This document shows positions 43,354 through 51,432 of a stretch of 64,000 nt of DNA, piece after piece. The position numbers were made by a program, and so were the translations under genes. The first letter of the stretch is position 1; each line of letters starts with the position of its first letter. This stretch comes from Planctomycetota bacterium (GTDB taxonomy: Bacteria; Planctomycetota; UBA1135; GCA-002686595): assembly GCA_016714045.1 (NCBI GenBank), contig JADJNY010000004.1:62001-126000 (forward strand), read 5' to 3'. Under the pieces are notes generated by a model that was not told where the DNA came from, ran no database searches, and saw nothing but the letters and a program-made list of their open reading frames with translations.

Positions 43354-44034
43354 ATGCAGTTGCCCGATGACGCGATCGATCTAGCCCCCGAGGACCTAGC
43401 GCTGTTTCTCCTGGAGGACGTGCTTCGAGCCCGAAGCAATGGCCCCGGCTGGTTCAACTACGTGAACGTCGCGCGAGGTCTGGAGCAGCAAAGTCCCGAG
43501 CGGGCGATCGCTGTGGCCGAAGCATGGGCCTGGCTCATCCGCGAAGGCCTCGTCGTCCCCGCCCCGGACACGGGCTGGTACCGCGCGTCGCGTCGTGGCG
43601 CGACCATCAAGACTCGCGATGATATGCAGGCATTCGTGCGCGCTCGACTGCTACCACGCGCGCAGATGCATGCAGCCATTCTCACTGCATCATCAGCGCT
43701 CTTTGCCAAGGGACAATATGACACGGCCGTCTTCGCCGCGTTCAGGGAGATCGAGATCTCAGTCCGTACGGCAGCAGGACTCGACGGTACCCACCTCGGA
43801 GAGAAGCTCATGCGCACGGCCTTCAACGCCGAGACCGGTCCGCTCTGTGACAAGTCCGTCCAAATCAGCGAACGAGAGGCGTTGTGCCATCTCTTCGCCG
43901 GAGCAATCGGTCGCTACCGCAACTCTACCGGTCACCGTCGGGTGAACCTCGGTGCGGAGGAAACGGTCGAGATTCTCATGCTTGCAAGCCATCTCATGCG
44001 GATCGTGGACTCCAGACCGTCGGTGTCAGCGTGA
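43354..44034 (+). CDS. TIGR02391/Ymh-family protein
   Basis: 226 residues. The second half matches the Ymh pattern: HAAILTASSALFAKGQYDTAVFAAFREIEISVR, GEKLMRTAFNAETGPLCD, EALCHLFAGAIGRYRNSTGHR and ETVEILMLASHLMRIVD. The family is of unknown biochemistry; members are often found in mobile or defence-linked neighbourhoods and have a helical HEPN-like look with R-x(3-4)-H near the end (RYRNSTGH), the type of motif used by HEPN ribonucleases. The N-terminal third resembles a winged helix (WLIREGLVVPAP). It is less GC-rich than chromosomal neighbours, suggesting transfer. Divergent from the nuclease-like gene. Confidence 0.75.
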   Translation: MQLPDDAIDLAPEDLALFLLEDVLRARSNGPGWFNYVNVARGLEQQSPERAIAVAEAWAWLIREGLVVPAPDTGWYRASRRGATIKTRDDMQAFVRARLLPRAQMHAAILTASSALFAKGQYDTAVFAAFREIEISVRTAAGLDGTHLGEKLMRTAFNAETGPLCDKSVQISEREALCHLFAGAIGRYRNSTGHRRVNLGAEETVEILMLASHLMRIVDSRPSVSA

Positions 44035-44389
44035 CGTGCACACTGTCGGCCGTGAGAGCCAGGTAGATACAGCGTTGTCGATAGACGCCAAGAAGCATGC
44101 AAGTCACGTTCACGGCTGACGGAAGGGCACGCAGCAGCCTCCGCGCATTTGTGGTGTTCACGCCTGACATTCCGGTTCCGGCTGCGCCCCAGGCCTACCG
44201 CCTCGAATTCTTCTGACCAAGCCGTGCTCCTCGAGCGTGCACGGGATCGCATTGCGCCGAGCACGGCGTTTGGCGCGTTTGTCCACGGTGCCCAGCTCGG
44301 CGAGTTCGAGGTTCTGCACACCGTTCGGTGGAAGCGCTAACGACGCGCCCAATGGTCTCCCCGCGGCGCGAGCACCTGCTCGCGTCGCG
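44035..44389. other. Intergenic region, Ymh gene to nadE end
   Basis: About 355 bases with no supported gene; a short open frame at 44149-44340 looks non-coding. The last 22 bases belong to repeat B copy 2. Confidence 0.5.
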
Positions 44390-44424
44390 TCATCCGCGCC
44401 CGAGTTCGCCGAGCTCCTGCTCGA
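44368..44424 (+). repeat. Repeat B, copy 2 (native nadE 3' end)
   Basis: 57 bases shared with 41106-41162. It includes the nadE stop (44390-44392), its last codons, and the GCGAGCA-CC-TGCTCGC inverted repeat that may terminate nadE. Confidence 0.88.
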
Positions 44425-46528
44425 ACCCGCCCGACAGGATCGGGAACCGGCACCACGTCTTCGGGTCGAGGTTCTCGTCGTCGAGGTGGAACGCCGGCGC
44501 GAAGCGTTCGCGCTTCCACTGGTTGCGCGCGAACAGCGTGAAGAAGCGCTTCACCCAGCCCTCGAGCGTCGCCCGCGGCACGTCTTGCCGATCGCGCGTG
44601 AGGCGTTCGAGCACCTCGGCCGGCGACAGTTTGTCGCGGATCGCGAGGCGTTCGATCGCGTCGAGCACCGGGAACGGCATCAGGTCCTCTTCCGACACCT
44701 GCTTCGCGCTCGACGGGCGCAGCTCGGGCGAGCTCCGCTGCACCGTCACGGCCGCGAGCTCGGGGATCGCGCCGAGGCCTTCGCCGCCCTTCTTCTGCAA
44801 CCACTCGAGCCACGTCCGCAGGTACGCCTTGTCGATCCCCGCGATCGGCGCGAGACCGCCGCACGTGTCGCCGTCCATCGTCGCGTAGCCGACCGCGGCC
44901 TCGCTGCGATTCGACGTCGTCAGGAGCAGCTTGCCCTCCAGGTTCGCGAGCATCCACGCGCCCGGACCGCGCACGCGCGCCTGGATGTTCTGCAGCGCGA
45001 GGTCGTCCTTCTCCCACGACAGATCGCGGGAGAGCGCGTTGCGCACGAGCGCCAGGTACTGCTCGACGACCGGCTGCAGCTCGAACTCGTGGTGCTTCGC
45101 GCCGAGCGCCTTCGCCAGGCTCTTCGCCGCGTCGCGCGTCAGCTGCGAGCTGTTCGCCGTCGGCTGGTACAGCGTCGTGAGCAGGCGCCCGACGAGCTCG
45201 CGCTCGTCCTTCGCCTCGTCGAGCTTCGGCACATACGCGAGCGTCTTCTTCACACCCGCGAGCCCGAGCTCCTCTACTGCGCGCCGCACGGTCAGCGCGA
45301 CGAGCGACGCGACCGCCGCCGAATCGCACCCGCCCGACAGGCTGACGACGAAGCCGTGCGAGCGCGACTTGCGCAGGTAGTCCCACAGGCCGAGTGTCTC
45401 GGCGCGCAGGAACTCTTCTTCCTTCAAGTGCTCGCCGCGCTCCCACGCGGCGATCGGGGCGGCGATCGGCGAGGGCGTCATCGAGCTCGAGGCCGCACGC
45501 GACGTCGCGCTTGCCGCCGCGCTTGCCGCCGCGCTTGCCGCCGCGCTTGCCGCCGCGCTTGCCGCCGCGCTCGTCGTCGCGCTCGTCGTCGCGCTCGTCG
45601 AGGACGTCATCGAGCTCGCGCTCGCCGTCGCTCCCTTCCCGCGCGCGCTCGGCCACGCCCGCTCCACGCGCACGAGCCCCGTGTCGTCGAACGCGGGCCG
45701 AAAGCTCGCCGTGCGCGTCTGCTGCGTGCGCGTCGCCGCGATGTCGACCGTCGCGGCGGTCATCGTCCACGGCAAGAGCCCGAGACGCGGCCCCTGCGCC
45801 ACGAGCGCACCGCCGCTCGCGATCAGCACGCCGCCGTCGTAGATCGCGCGGCCCGCCTCGTTCCCGAGCAGGTTCCCGTACACGTACGTCGCGCCGAACG
45901 CGCGCGAGCCCTCGACGACGAAGCGCCGGCGCACCGCGAGCTTCCCGAACGCGAAGTGGCTCGCCGACGGGTTCAAGATGACGTCCACGCCACGCGCCGC
46001 GAGACGCGCACCCGGCCGCGTCGCGACCCACGCGTCCTCGCAGATCTCGAAGCCGATGCGCACGCCGCCGACTTCGAATTGGAGGTCGCCGATCGGCACC
46101 TCGACGCCGCACAGCGAGACCTTCGCCTCGACGCCCTCGGGCCACGGCTTGAACCAGCGCGGCTCGTAGTGGAGCCCGTCCCCGGCGAGATGCTGCTTCG
46201 CGACGATCCCGAGCGGCTTCCCGTCCGCCACGAGCACCGCGCAATCGAACAGCGCGTGGTGGTAGAGGATCGGGAGTCCGAGGGCGACCACGAGCCCCCG
46301 GGTGTGCGGCAGCACGTTCGCAAGCACGCGCTCCGACCGCTCGACGACGTGCGTGCCGTGGAACGCGTCCTCGCAGCCGTAGCCGGGGATGCAGAGCTCG
46401 GGCAGGCACAGGAGGTCGACGCCCTGCTCGCGCGCGGCCGTGATCGCCGCGCGGATGCGGTCCTCGTTCCCCTGCCAGTCGAGCGGGGTCTGGTTCAGGG
46501 CGGCGGCGGCGACTCGCAAGCTCGTCAT
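44390..46528 (-). CDS. nadE: Glutamine-dependent NAD+ synthetase
   Basis: 712 residues; makes NAD+ from nicotinate adenine dinucleotide, ATP and ammonia drawn from glutamine. N-terminal nitrilase-type amidase: Glu in LCLPELCIPGYGCED, Lys in IVAKQHLAGDG, Cys in GFEICEDAWVA. C-terminal synthetase: P-loop VVSLSGGCDSAAVA, LLTTSNRSEAAVGYATMDGD and GLAPIAGIDKAYLR. All catalytic residues are present. Between the two domains (about residues 307-342) is an unusual linker of Ala-Ser repeats, coded by a 12-bp tandem repeat and absent from typical family members. Start 46528 (MTSLRVAAAALNQTPLDW) fits the nitrilase N-terminus. The 3' end is duplicated at 41106-41162. Confidence 0.96.
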   Translation of the reverse strand: MTSLRVAAAALNQTPLDWQGNEDRIRAAITAAREQGVDLLCLPELCIPGYGCEDAFHGTHVVERSERVLANVLPHTRGLVVALGLPILYHHALFDCAVLVADGKPLGIVAKQHLAGDGLHYEPRWFKPWPEGVEAKVSLCGVEVPIGDLQFEVGGVRIGFEICEDAWVATRPGARLAARGVDVILNPSASHFAFGKLAVRRRFVVEGSRAFGATYVYGNLLGNEAGRAIYDGGVLIASGGALVAQGPRLGLLPWTMTAATVDIAATRTQQTRTASFRPAFDDTGLVRVERAWPSARGKGATASASSMTSSTSATTSATTSAAASAAASAAASAAASAAASATSRAASSSMTPSPIAAPIAAWERGEHLKEEEFLRAETLGLWDYLRKSRSHGFVVSLSGGCDSAAVASLVALTVRRAVEELGLAGVKKTLAYVPKLDEAKDERELVGRLLTTLYQPTANSSQLTRDAAKSLAKALGAKHHEFELQPVVEQYLALVRNALSRDLSWEKDDLALQNIQARVRGPGAWMLANLEGKLLLTTSNRSEAAVGYATMDGDTCGGLAPIAGIDKAYLRTWLEWLQKKGGEGLGAIPELAAVTVQRSSPELRPSSAKQVSEEDLMPFPVLDAIERLAIRDKLSPAEVLERLTRDRQDVPRATLEGWVKRFFTLFARNQWKRERFAPAFHLDDENLDPKTWCRFPILSGGFEQELGELGRG
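45508..45608 (+). repeat. 12-bp tandem repeat inside nadE
   Basis: About five copies of GCCGCCGCGCTT followed by diverged copies (GTCGTCGCGCTC). Read on the minus strand they give (Ala-Ala-Ala-Ser)n and Thr/Ser variants in the interdomain linker. The period keeps the frame. Confidence 0.85.
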
Positions 46529-47222
46529 CGTGCGTGGCTCCGCGCGCGTCGGCGCGACCCCGACTGGGCGCGCGCGAGGGAGCGACGGGGAGTCCGTCCT
46601 TGTCCCACCCCGCGTCCGAACGGTCAAGGAGGGCCGCTGCGAGCGGTCCGAGCGCGGCTCGTGCGCGCGGGGCGGGGCGCGCTCGGCCCGGGCGGGCAGG
46701 TTGCGGTGCGGCGAGACCTCATTCGCGAGCGCTCCTGGGCCCCGGGTCGATCGACTCGGGCGCCCGGGGCAGCAGAACGGGGCACCGGCACGTGGAGATG
46801 ACGGGGAGCAGGGGCTGGAGCACGGCCAAGAGCACGGGGTCGGCCTGGGGGCGCGCTCCACGGCCACGGGACACCGACCTCCCAGGGTGAACCTCCGCGC
46901 CGGCCGGCCTAGAGACGGCGCGGTCCGGCGAGCGGCCCGATCCCCTCTCCTCCTGATCGATTCCCGGGTCGGCGTCGGACCGAGGCCTCCAAGCCTCACC
47001 TGCCCGCGGCCCGCCGTCTCACGACGCGCGGGCCGCGGGTCTTTCTGAGCGCGATCGGGAGCGGGCGAGCTCCGTGAGCTGAACCGCGAGCTCGCCTCCG
47101 GAAGTTCCTTCCGCGCGCCCCGCTCGACGGAGCCACGACTCCGCTTTGGCTCCAGATCGCGACCCGCGGATCCGATTCACGGCCAGGACGATCCCCGCTC
47201 GCTGGTCGAGCCCGTCCGCGCC
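46529..47222. other. Long non-coding region upstream of nadE; candidate plus-strand ncRNA
   Basis: About 690 bases without a supported gene. A plus-strand terminator ends at 47046 although no plus-strand gene leads into it. Upstream are a perfect 8-bp hairpin (46739-46746 with 46763-46770) and a possible pseudoknot: GGTCGG (46838-46843) with CCGACC (46874-46879), and CCTGGG (46844-46849) with CCCAGG (46881-46886). It also must hold the nadE promoter on the minus strand. I recognise no known RNA family. Confidence 0.4.
47003..47046 (+). terminator. Strong intrinsic terminator without an upstream gene
   Basis: Perfect 12-bp stem CCCGCGGCCCGC / GCGGGCCGCGGG (47003-47014 with 47028-47039), 13-nt loop, then TCTTTCT. 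Confidence 0.75.
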
Positions 47223-49272
47223 GTGTCCCTAAGCCACTGGATCTACAACCGCCTCGATTGGGGCCTCTTCGTGCTGCTCGCCTGGGCAGCGTACTTCCTC
47301 GCGCGCCGATTGCTCGGGCGGCATGGAGGCACGCGCAAGCTCGGCGCGGTCCATGCGCTGATCGTCGCCGTCGCGTGCATCGCCGCGTTCGTCGGAACCG
47401 ACTGGATCGGCGGACGCGAGCGCGTGCGCATGCAAGCGTCGGTCAGCAGCCTCGCGCCCACCTACGCACGCGAACTGCAGGGTCTCGGCCACGCAGCCCT
47501 CCACACCGAAGCGTCGACGGAGAGCCCGCTCTACGTCGCGCTCGCTGAGGCCCAGCAGCGCTGGCTCGCGCGCACGCCAGACCTCGGGAAGATCTTCACC
47601 TTCCGCTTCGACGGCGAGGGCCGCATCGTCTACCTCGTCGATCCGCCGCACGATCGCGACCTCGACGGGCGCCTCGAGGGCGAGCACGAGATCGCGCACG
47701 CGCCGGGCACCGAATGCACGGAGCAAGGGCTCGAGATGCTGCGCGCGCTCTGCGGTGTCTCGACGTTCGAAGCGCGCGCCACGCAAGACGCCTGGGGCAC
47801 GTGGATCCGCGCGTACGAACCCCTGCGCGACGCGGACGGCCGCATCGAGGGCGCCGTCGCCGTCGAGTTCGACGCCCGGCCCTGGGTGCGCAGCGAGGCC
47901 GTGTTCCGGTTCGGCGCGCTCGGCGGCCTGCTCCTCGCGCTGTGGATCTACCTCGCGGCCGCGGCCATGACGCTCTTCCTGCACGGCGAGATCGACCGCC
48001 GCACCGAGGTCGAAGCGGAGCTGCGGCGCGGCGAGGAGCGCCTGCGCGCGATCTTGGACAACGACCCCGACTTCATCGGCCTCGTCGGCCCCGACGGCAA
48101 CCTCCTCGAGGTCAACCCGGCGGGGGTGCGGCTCATCGGCGCCGAATCGAAGCAGCAGCTCCTGGGGCGCTCGCTCGAGACCGCGCTCGCGCCCGTGCAG
48201 CCCGAACGCCTGCGCGGGCTCTACCGACCGAGCACCGGCGGCACGCCCGCGTCCGTCGAGTACCAGATCAAGGGCAAGAGCGGCGAAGCGCGCTGGGTGC
48301 ACAGCCACGCCGTGTCGCTCGGGCCGCGCTTCGGCTTCTCGCGCACCTACCTGATCGTCACGCGCGACGTGAACGAGCAGAAGGTCGCGCAAGAGCAGGC
48401 CGAACGACTCCAGAAGGAGCTCCTCGACGCGTCGCGCGCCGCGGGCATGGCCGAGATCGCGACGGGGATCCTCCACAACATCGGCAACGTCATCAACACG
48501 GCGAACATCGCGTGCTCCGCCGTGCACATGCGCCTGGACGAGATGAGCGTGGACAGCTTGCGCCGGCTCGTAGACATCCTGACGGAGCACGGCGACGACC
48601 TCCCGCGCTTCTTCCAGGAAGACCCGCGCGGCGGACGGGTCACGCCCCTGCTCGCGGAGATCGCACGCGCCTTCGACGAGCAGCGCACCGAGCTCCGCTC
48701 GGAGCTCGACACGCTCGCCCGCGCGCTCGACCACGTGAAGAGCGTGATCCACTCGCAGCAGGCGCTCGCTCGATCGTCGACGGTGTACGAGCTCGTCGAC
48801 CCGAAGGAGATCGTCGAGGAAGCGCTGCACCTGAACGGCGAGTCGATCGATCGCCACGGCATCCAACTCGAACGCGACTTCGCGCAGACGATCCCGCTGC
48901 AGCTCGACCGCCACAAGATCATGCAGGTGCTGATCAACCTGATCGGCAACGCAAAGGAGGCGGTCAAGGACTGCCCCGCCGAGCGACGGCGCATCCTGGT
49001 CCGGCTCGCGACGCAGTGCGTCGGCGGTCGCGTCCAGGTCTCGTTCGAGGTGCGCGACCTGGGCGTCGGCATCCACCCCGATCACCTGCCGAAGCTCTTC
49101 ACGCACGGGTTCAGCACCCGCCCGGGCGGCCACGGATTCGGGCTGCACAGCTCCGCGCTCGCCGCGCGAGATGGGTGGGAACCTGACCGTACACAGCGAC
49201 GGACTCGGACACGGGGCCGTGTTCCAGCTGCGCGTGCCTGCTCGCGTACGAACGGAAATGGTGGCTGCATGA
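47223..49272 (+). pseudogene. PAS-domain sensor histidine kinase with a 2-bp frameshift near its end
   Basis: About 683 residues when corrected, from a GTG start. Two N-terminal membrane helices, an extracytoplasmic sensor region, another helix (about 225-255), PAS (RLRAILDNDPDFIGLVGPDG), a DHp helix with phospho-acceptor His in ATGILHNIGNVINT, and HATPase_c (LINLIGNAKEAVKD, VRDLGVGIHPDHLPKLF, GGHGFGLHSSAL). At about 49161-49167 (GCCGCGCGAG) two bases seem lost from a CG run. In the restored frame the text continues EMGGNLTVHSDGLGHGAVFQL...VAA and stops at 49270-49272, overlapping the next gene's ATG as ATGA. As written, the frame instead runs into that next gene, giving one 1360-residue fusion. 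Confidence 0.85.
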
Positions 49273-51305
49273 GCACTTCCCAATCGAAGTGGCGCGTCCT
49301 GATCGTGGACGACAACCCCGACATCCACCGCGACATCGAAAAGTGCCTCGTAGCGCCCGTCAAGCAGGACGCTCTCCAGGCGCTGGAACGTGAGATGTTC
49401 GGCTCGACGTCCACGGAGCCCGCGGCGCCCTCCTACGAGATCGTCAACGCGCATCAGGGCGAACAGGGCGTCTCGGCCTGCGCGCAGGCGCTCAACGAAG
49501 GCCGCCGATTCTCCATGGCTTTCGTGGACATGCGCATGCCGCCCGGGATCGACGGGCTCGAGACGATCGACCGCCTCTGGCGCCTCGACCCCGGCCTGCA
49601 GGTGGTCCTCTGCACGGCCTTCTCCGACTACTCGTGGAAGCAGATCTCCGGGCGTCTCGGTCGCCGCGACAACATGCTCGTCCTGCGCAAGCCGTTCGAG
49701 CAGATCGAGGTGCAGCAGATGGCGCTCGCGCTGTGCGAGAAGCGTCGCCTCGAGATCGAGGCGCAGAAGCGCCTCCACGAGCTCGAGCGCATCGTCAGCG
49801 AGCGCACCGCGGAGCTGCAGGAGGCGCGTCGGCAAGACCGGATGCGCCTCGACTCCCTCGAGGAGATCGTCGACCGGCGCACGCAGGAGCTGCGTCGCGC
49901 GGCGCTGCACGACCGGCTCACGAGCTTGCCGAACCGCGGGATGTTCGCCGAGGCCGTCAACGCCGCGATCGGTCGCGCGGCGCAGGAGCCGAAGTACAGC
50001 TACGCCGTCCTCTTCCTCGACTGCGATCGGTTCAAGGTCGTCAACGACAGCTTGGGGCACGCGTGCGGTGACCTCCTCTTGACCGAGCTCGCGCGGCGCC
50101 TCACCGCGGCGTGCGAGCAGGACCCGGGAGTTCGCGCCGCGTGCGAGAAAGCGCTCCCCGCGCGCCTCGGCGGCGACGAGTTCGCGATCCTCATGGCGGG
50201 GCTCGCGACCGACACGAGCGCGCTCGACGCAGCCCGCATCGTCTCCGGCATGCTCGAGGTCCCGGCGCGGATCCACGGCCACGACCTGCGGCTCAACGCG
50301 AGCATCGGCATCGCGACGAGCGCGCAGCGCTACTCGCGCGCTGAGGAAGTGATCCGCGACGCCGACACGGCGATGTACAAGGCGAAGGCCGCCGGCCGCG
50401 GACGCTTCGTCGCGTTCACGCCAGAGATGCACGACGACGCGATGCAGCGACTCGTGCTCGAGAACGACCTGCGCGCCGCGATCGCGGAGGGCAGGCTCGA
50501 CGTGCACTACCAACCGATCGTCGACCTCGGGACGGGCGAAGTCGTCGCGCTCGAAGCGCTGTCGCGCTGGACACACCCGAAGCTCGGCCCCCTCTCGCCG
50601 ACGAAGTACATCCCGCTCGCGGAGGAGACGGGCCTCGTGCTTCCGCTCGGCGAGCAGGTCCTGCGCAAGAGCCTCGCTCAGCTCGCGCACTGGTCGAAGA
50701 CGGTCCCGCAGGCGAAAGTCCCCGTCGTCAGCGTGAACGTGTCGCGCAAGCAGCTCGTCGAAGCCGGCTTCGCGGAGCGCCTCGCAGCGATCGTCGCGGA
50801 GACCGGCGTCGATCCGACCCGCGTCGTGCTCGAGATCACGGAGAGCACCGTGATGGAGCACATGGAGACCGCGCTCGCCGTGCTCGAGAGCGTGCGCAAG
50901 CTCGGCATGGGCGTCTACATGGACGACTTCGGCACGGGCCACTCCTCGTTGTCGTGCCTGCAGCACTTCCCGCTGACGGGCCTCAAGATCGACCGCTCGT
51001 TCACCTGCGGCGACCGCAAGGAGCCGTACCGCACGGCCCTCGTGCAGGCGATCATCACTGTCGCGCGCAACATGCGCATTCCGGCGATCGCCGAGGGCGT
51101 CGAGACCGTCGAGGACGTCGCCTGGCTGCAGACGCTCGGCTGCGAGCGCGGACAGGGCTTCTTCTTCGCGAAGGGGCTCGCCGCGGACGACGTCGAGGAG
51201 CTGCTCGTGGCGCCGGGGTCATGGATGTCCTTCCACGGAGTGCGGCAGATCTTCGGTGGAATCGCACAGGCGCCGGATCGCGAGCCGATTGGCGCTCGCG
51301 ACTGA
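49269..51305 (+). CDS. Response regulator with GGDEF and EAL domains (c-di-GMP turnover)
   Basis: 678 residues. Receiver domain: WRVLIVDDNPDIHRDIEK, phospho-acceptor Asp in MAFVDMRMPPGIDG, Lys in VLRKPFEQIE. A coiled-coil linker (RLHELERIVSERTAELQEA) leads to GGDEF with an intact RLGGDEFAILM and DCDRFKVVNDSLGHACGD, then EAL with VALEALSRW, NVSRKQL, ITESTVMEH, MDDFGTGHSSL, KIDRSF and EGVE. Both catalytic motifs are complete, so it could make and break c-di-GMP under control of the upstream kinase. ATG 49269 overlaps the kinase stop. Confidence 0.92.
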   Translation: MSTSQSKWRVLIVDDNPDIHRDIEKCLVAPVKQDALQALEREMFGSTSTEPAAPSYEIVNAHQGEQGVSACAQALNEGRRFSMAFVDMRMPPGIDGLETIDRLWRLDPGLQVVLCTAFSDYSWKQISGRLGRRDNMLVLRKPFEQIEVQQMALALCEKRRLEIEAQKRLHELERIVSERTAELQEARRQDRMRLDSLEEIVDRRTQELRRAALHDRLTSLPNRGMFAEAVNAAIGRAAQEPKYSYAVLFLDCDRFKVVNDSLGHACGDLLLTELARRLTAACEQDPGVRAACEKALPARLGGDEFAILMAGLATDTSALDAARIVSGMLEVPARIHGHDLRLNASIGIATSAQRYSRAEEVIRDADTAMYKAKAAGRGRFVAFTPEMHDDAMQRLVLENDLRAAIAEGRLDVHYQPIVDLGTGEVVALEALSRWTHPKLGPLSPTKYIPLAEETGLVLPLGEQVLRKSLAQLAHWSKTVPQAKVPVVSVNVSRKQLVEAGFAERLAAIVAETGVDPTRVVLEITESTVMEHMETALAVLESVRKLGMGVYMDDFGTGHSSLSCLQHFPLTGLKIDRSFTCGDRKEPYRTALVQAIITVARNMRIPAIAEGVETVEDVAWLQTLGCERGQGFFFAKGLAADDVEELLVAPGSWMSFHGVRQIFGGIAQAPDREPIGARD

Positions 51306-51432
51306 CGCGCTGCAGGAACGAGTCCGAGCCAGATCGACACGACGCGCGGGCCCGGTTCCTGCGGAGCGATGGCGTCCGAGGAGAAGGGAGCAGCGCTCCG
51401 TCCTCCTCTCACGCACTCGACGGATCCTGCCG

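Noticed and set aside
44149..44340. Short plus-strand open frame upstream of the nadE end
   Set aside because: No family resemblance, no ribosome site, and codon use unlike real genes in the window.
45508..45608. Phase-variable repeat in nadE
   Set aside because: The 12-bp unit keeps the frame, so length changes cannot switch the gene off.
46389..47048. 219-codon plus-strand open frame overlapping the nadE start
   Set aside because: Low-complexity Arg/Gly/Pro text, partly antisense to nadE, and it runs through the terminator stem.
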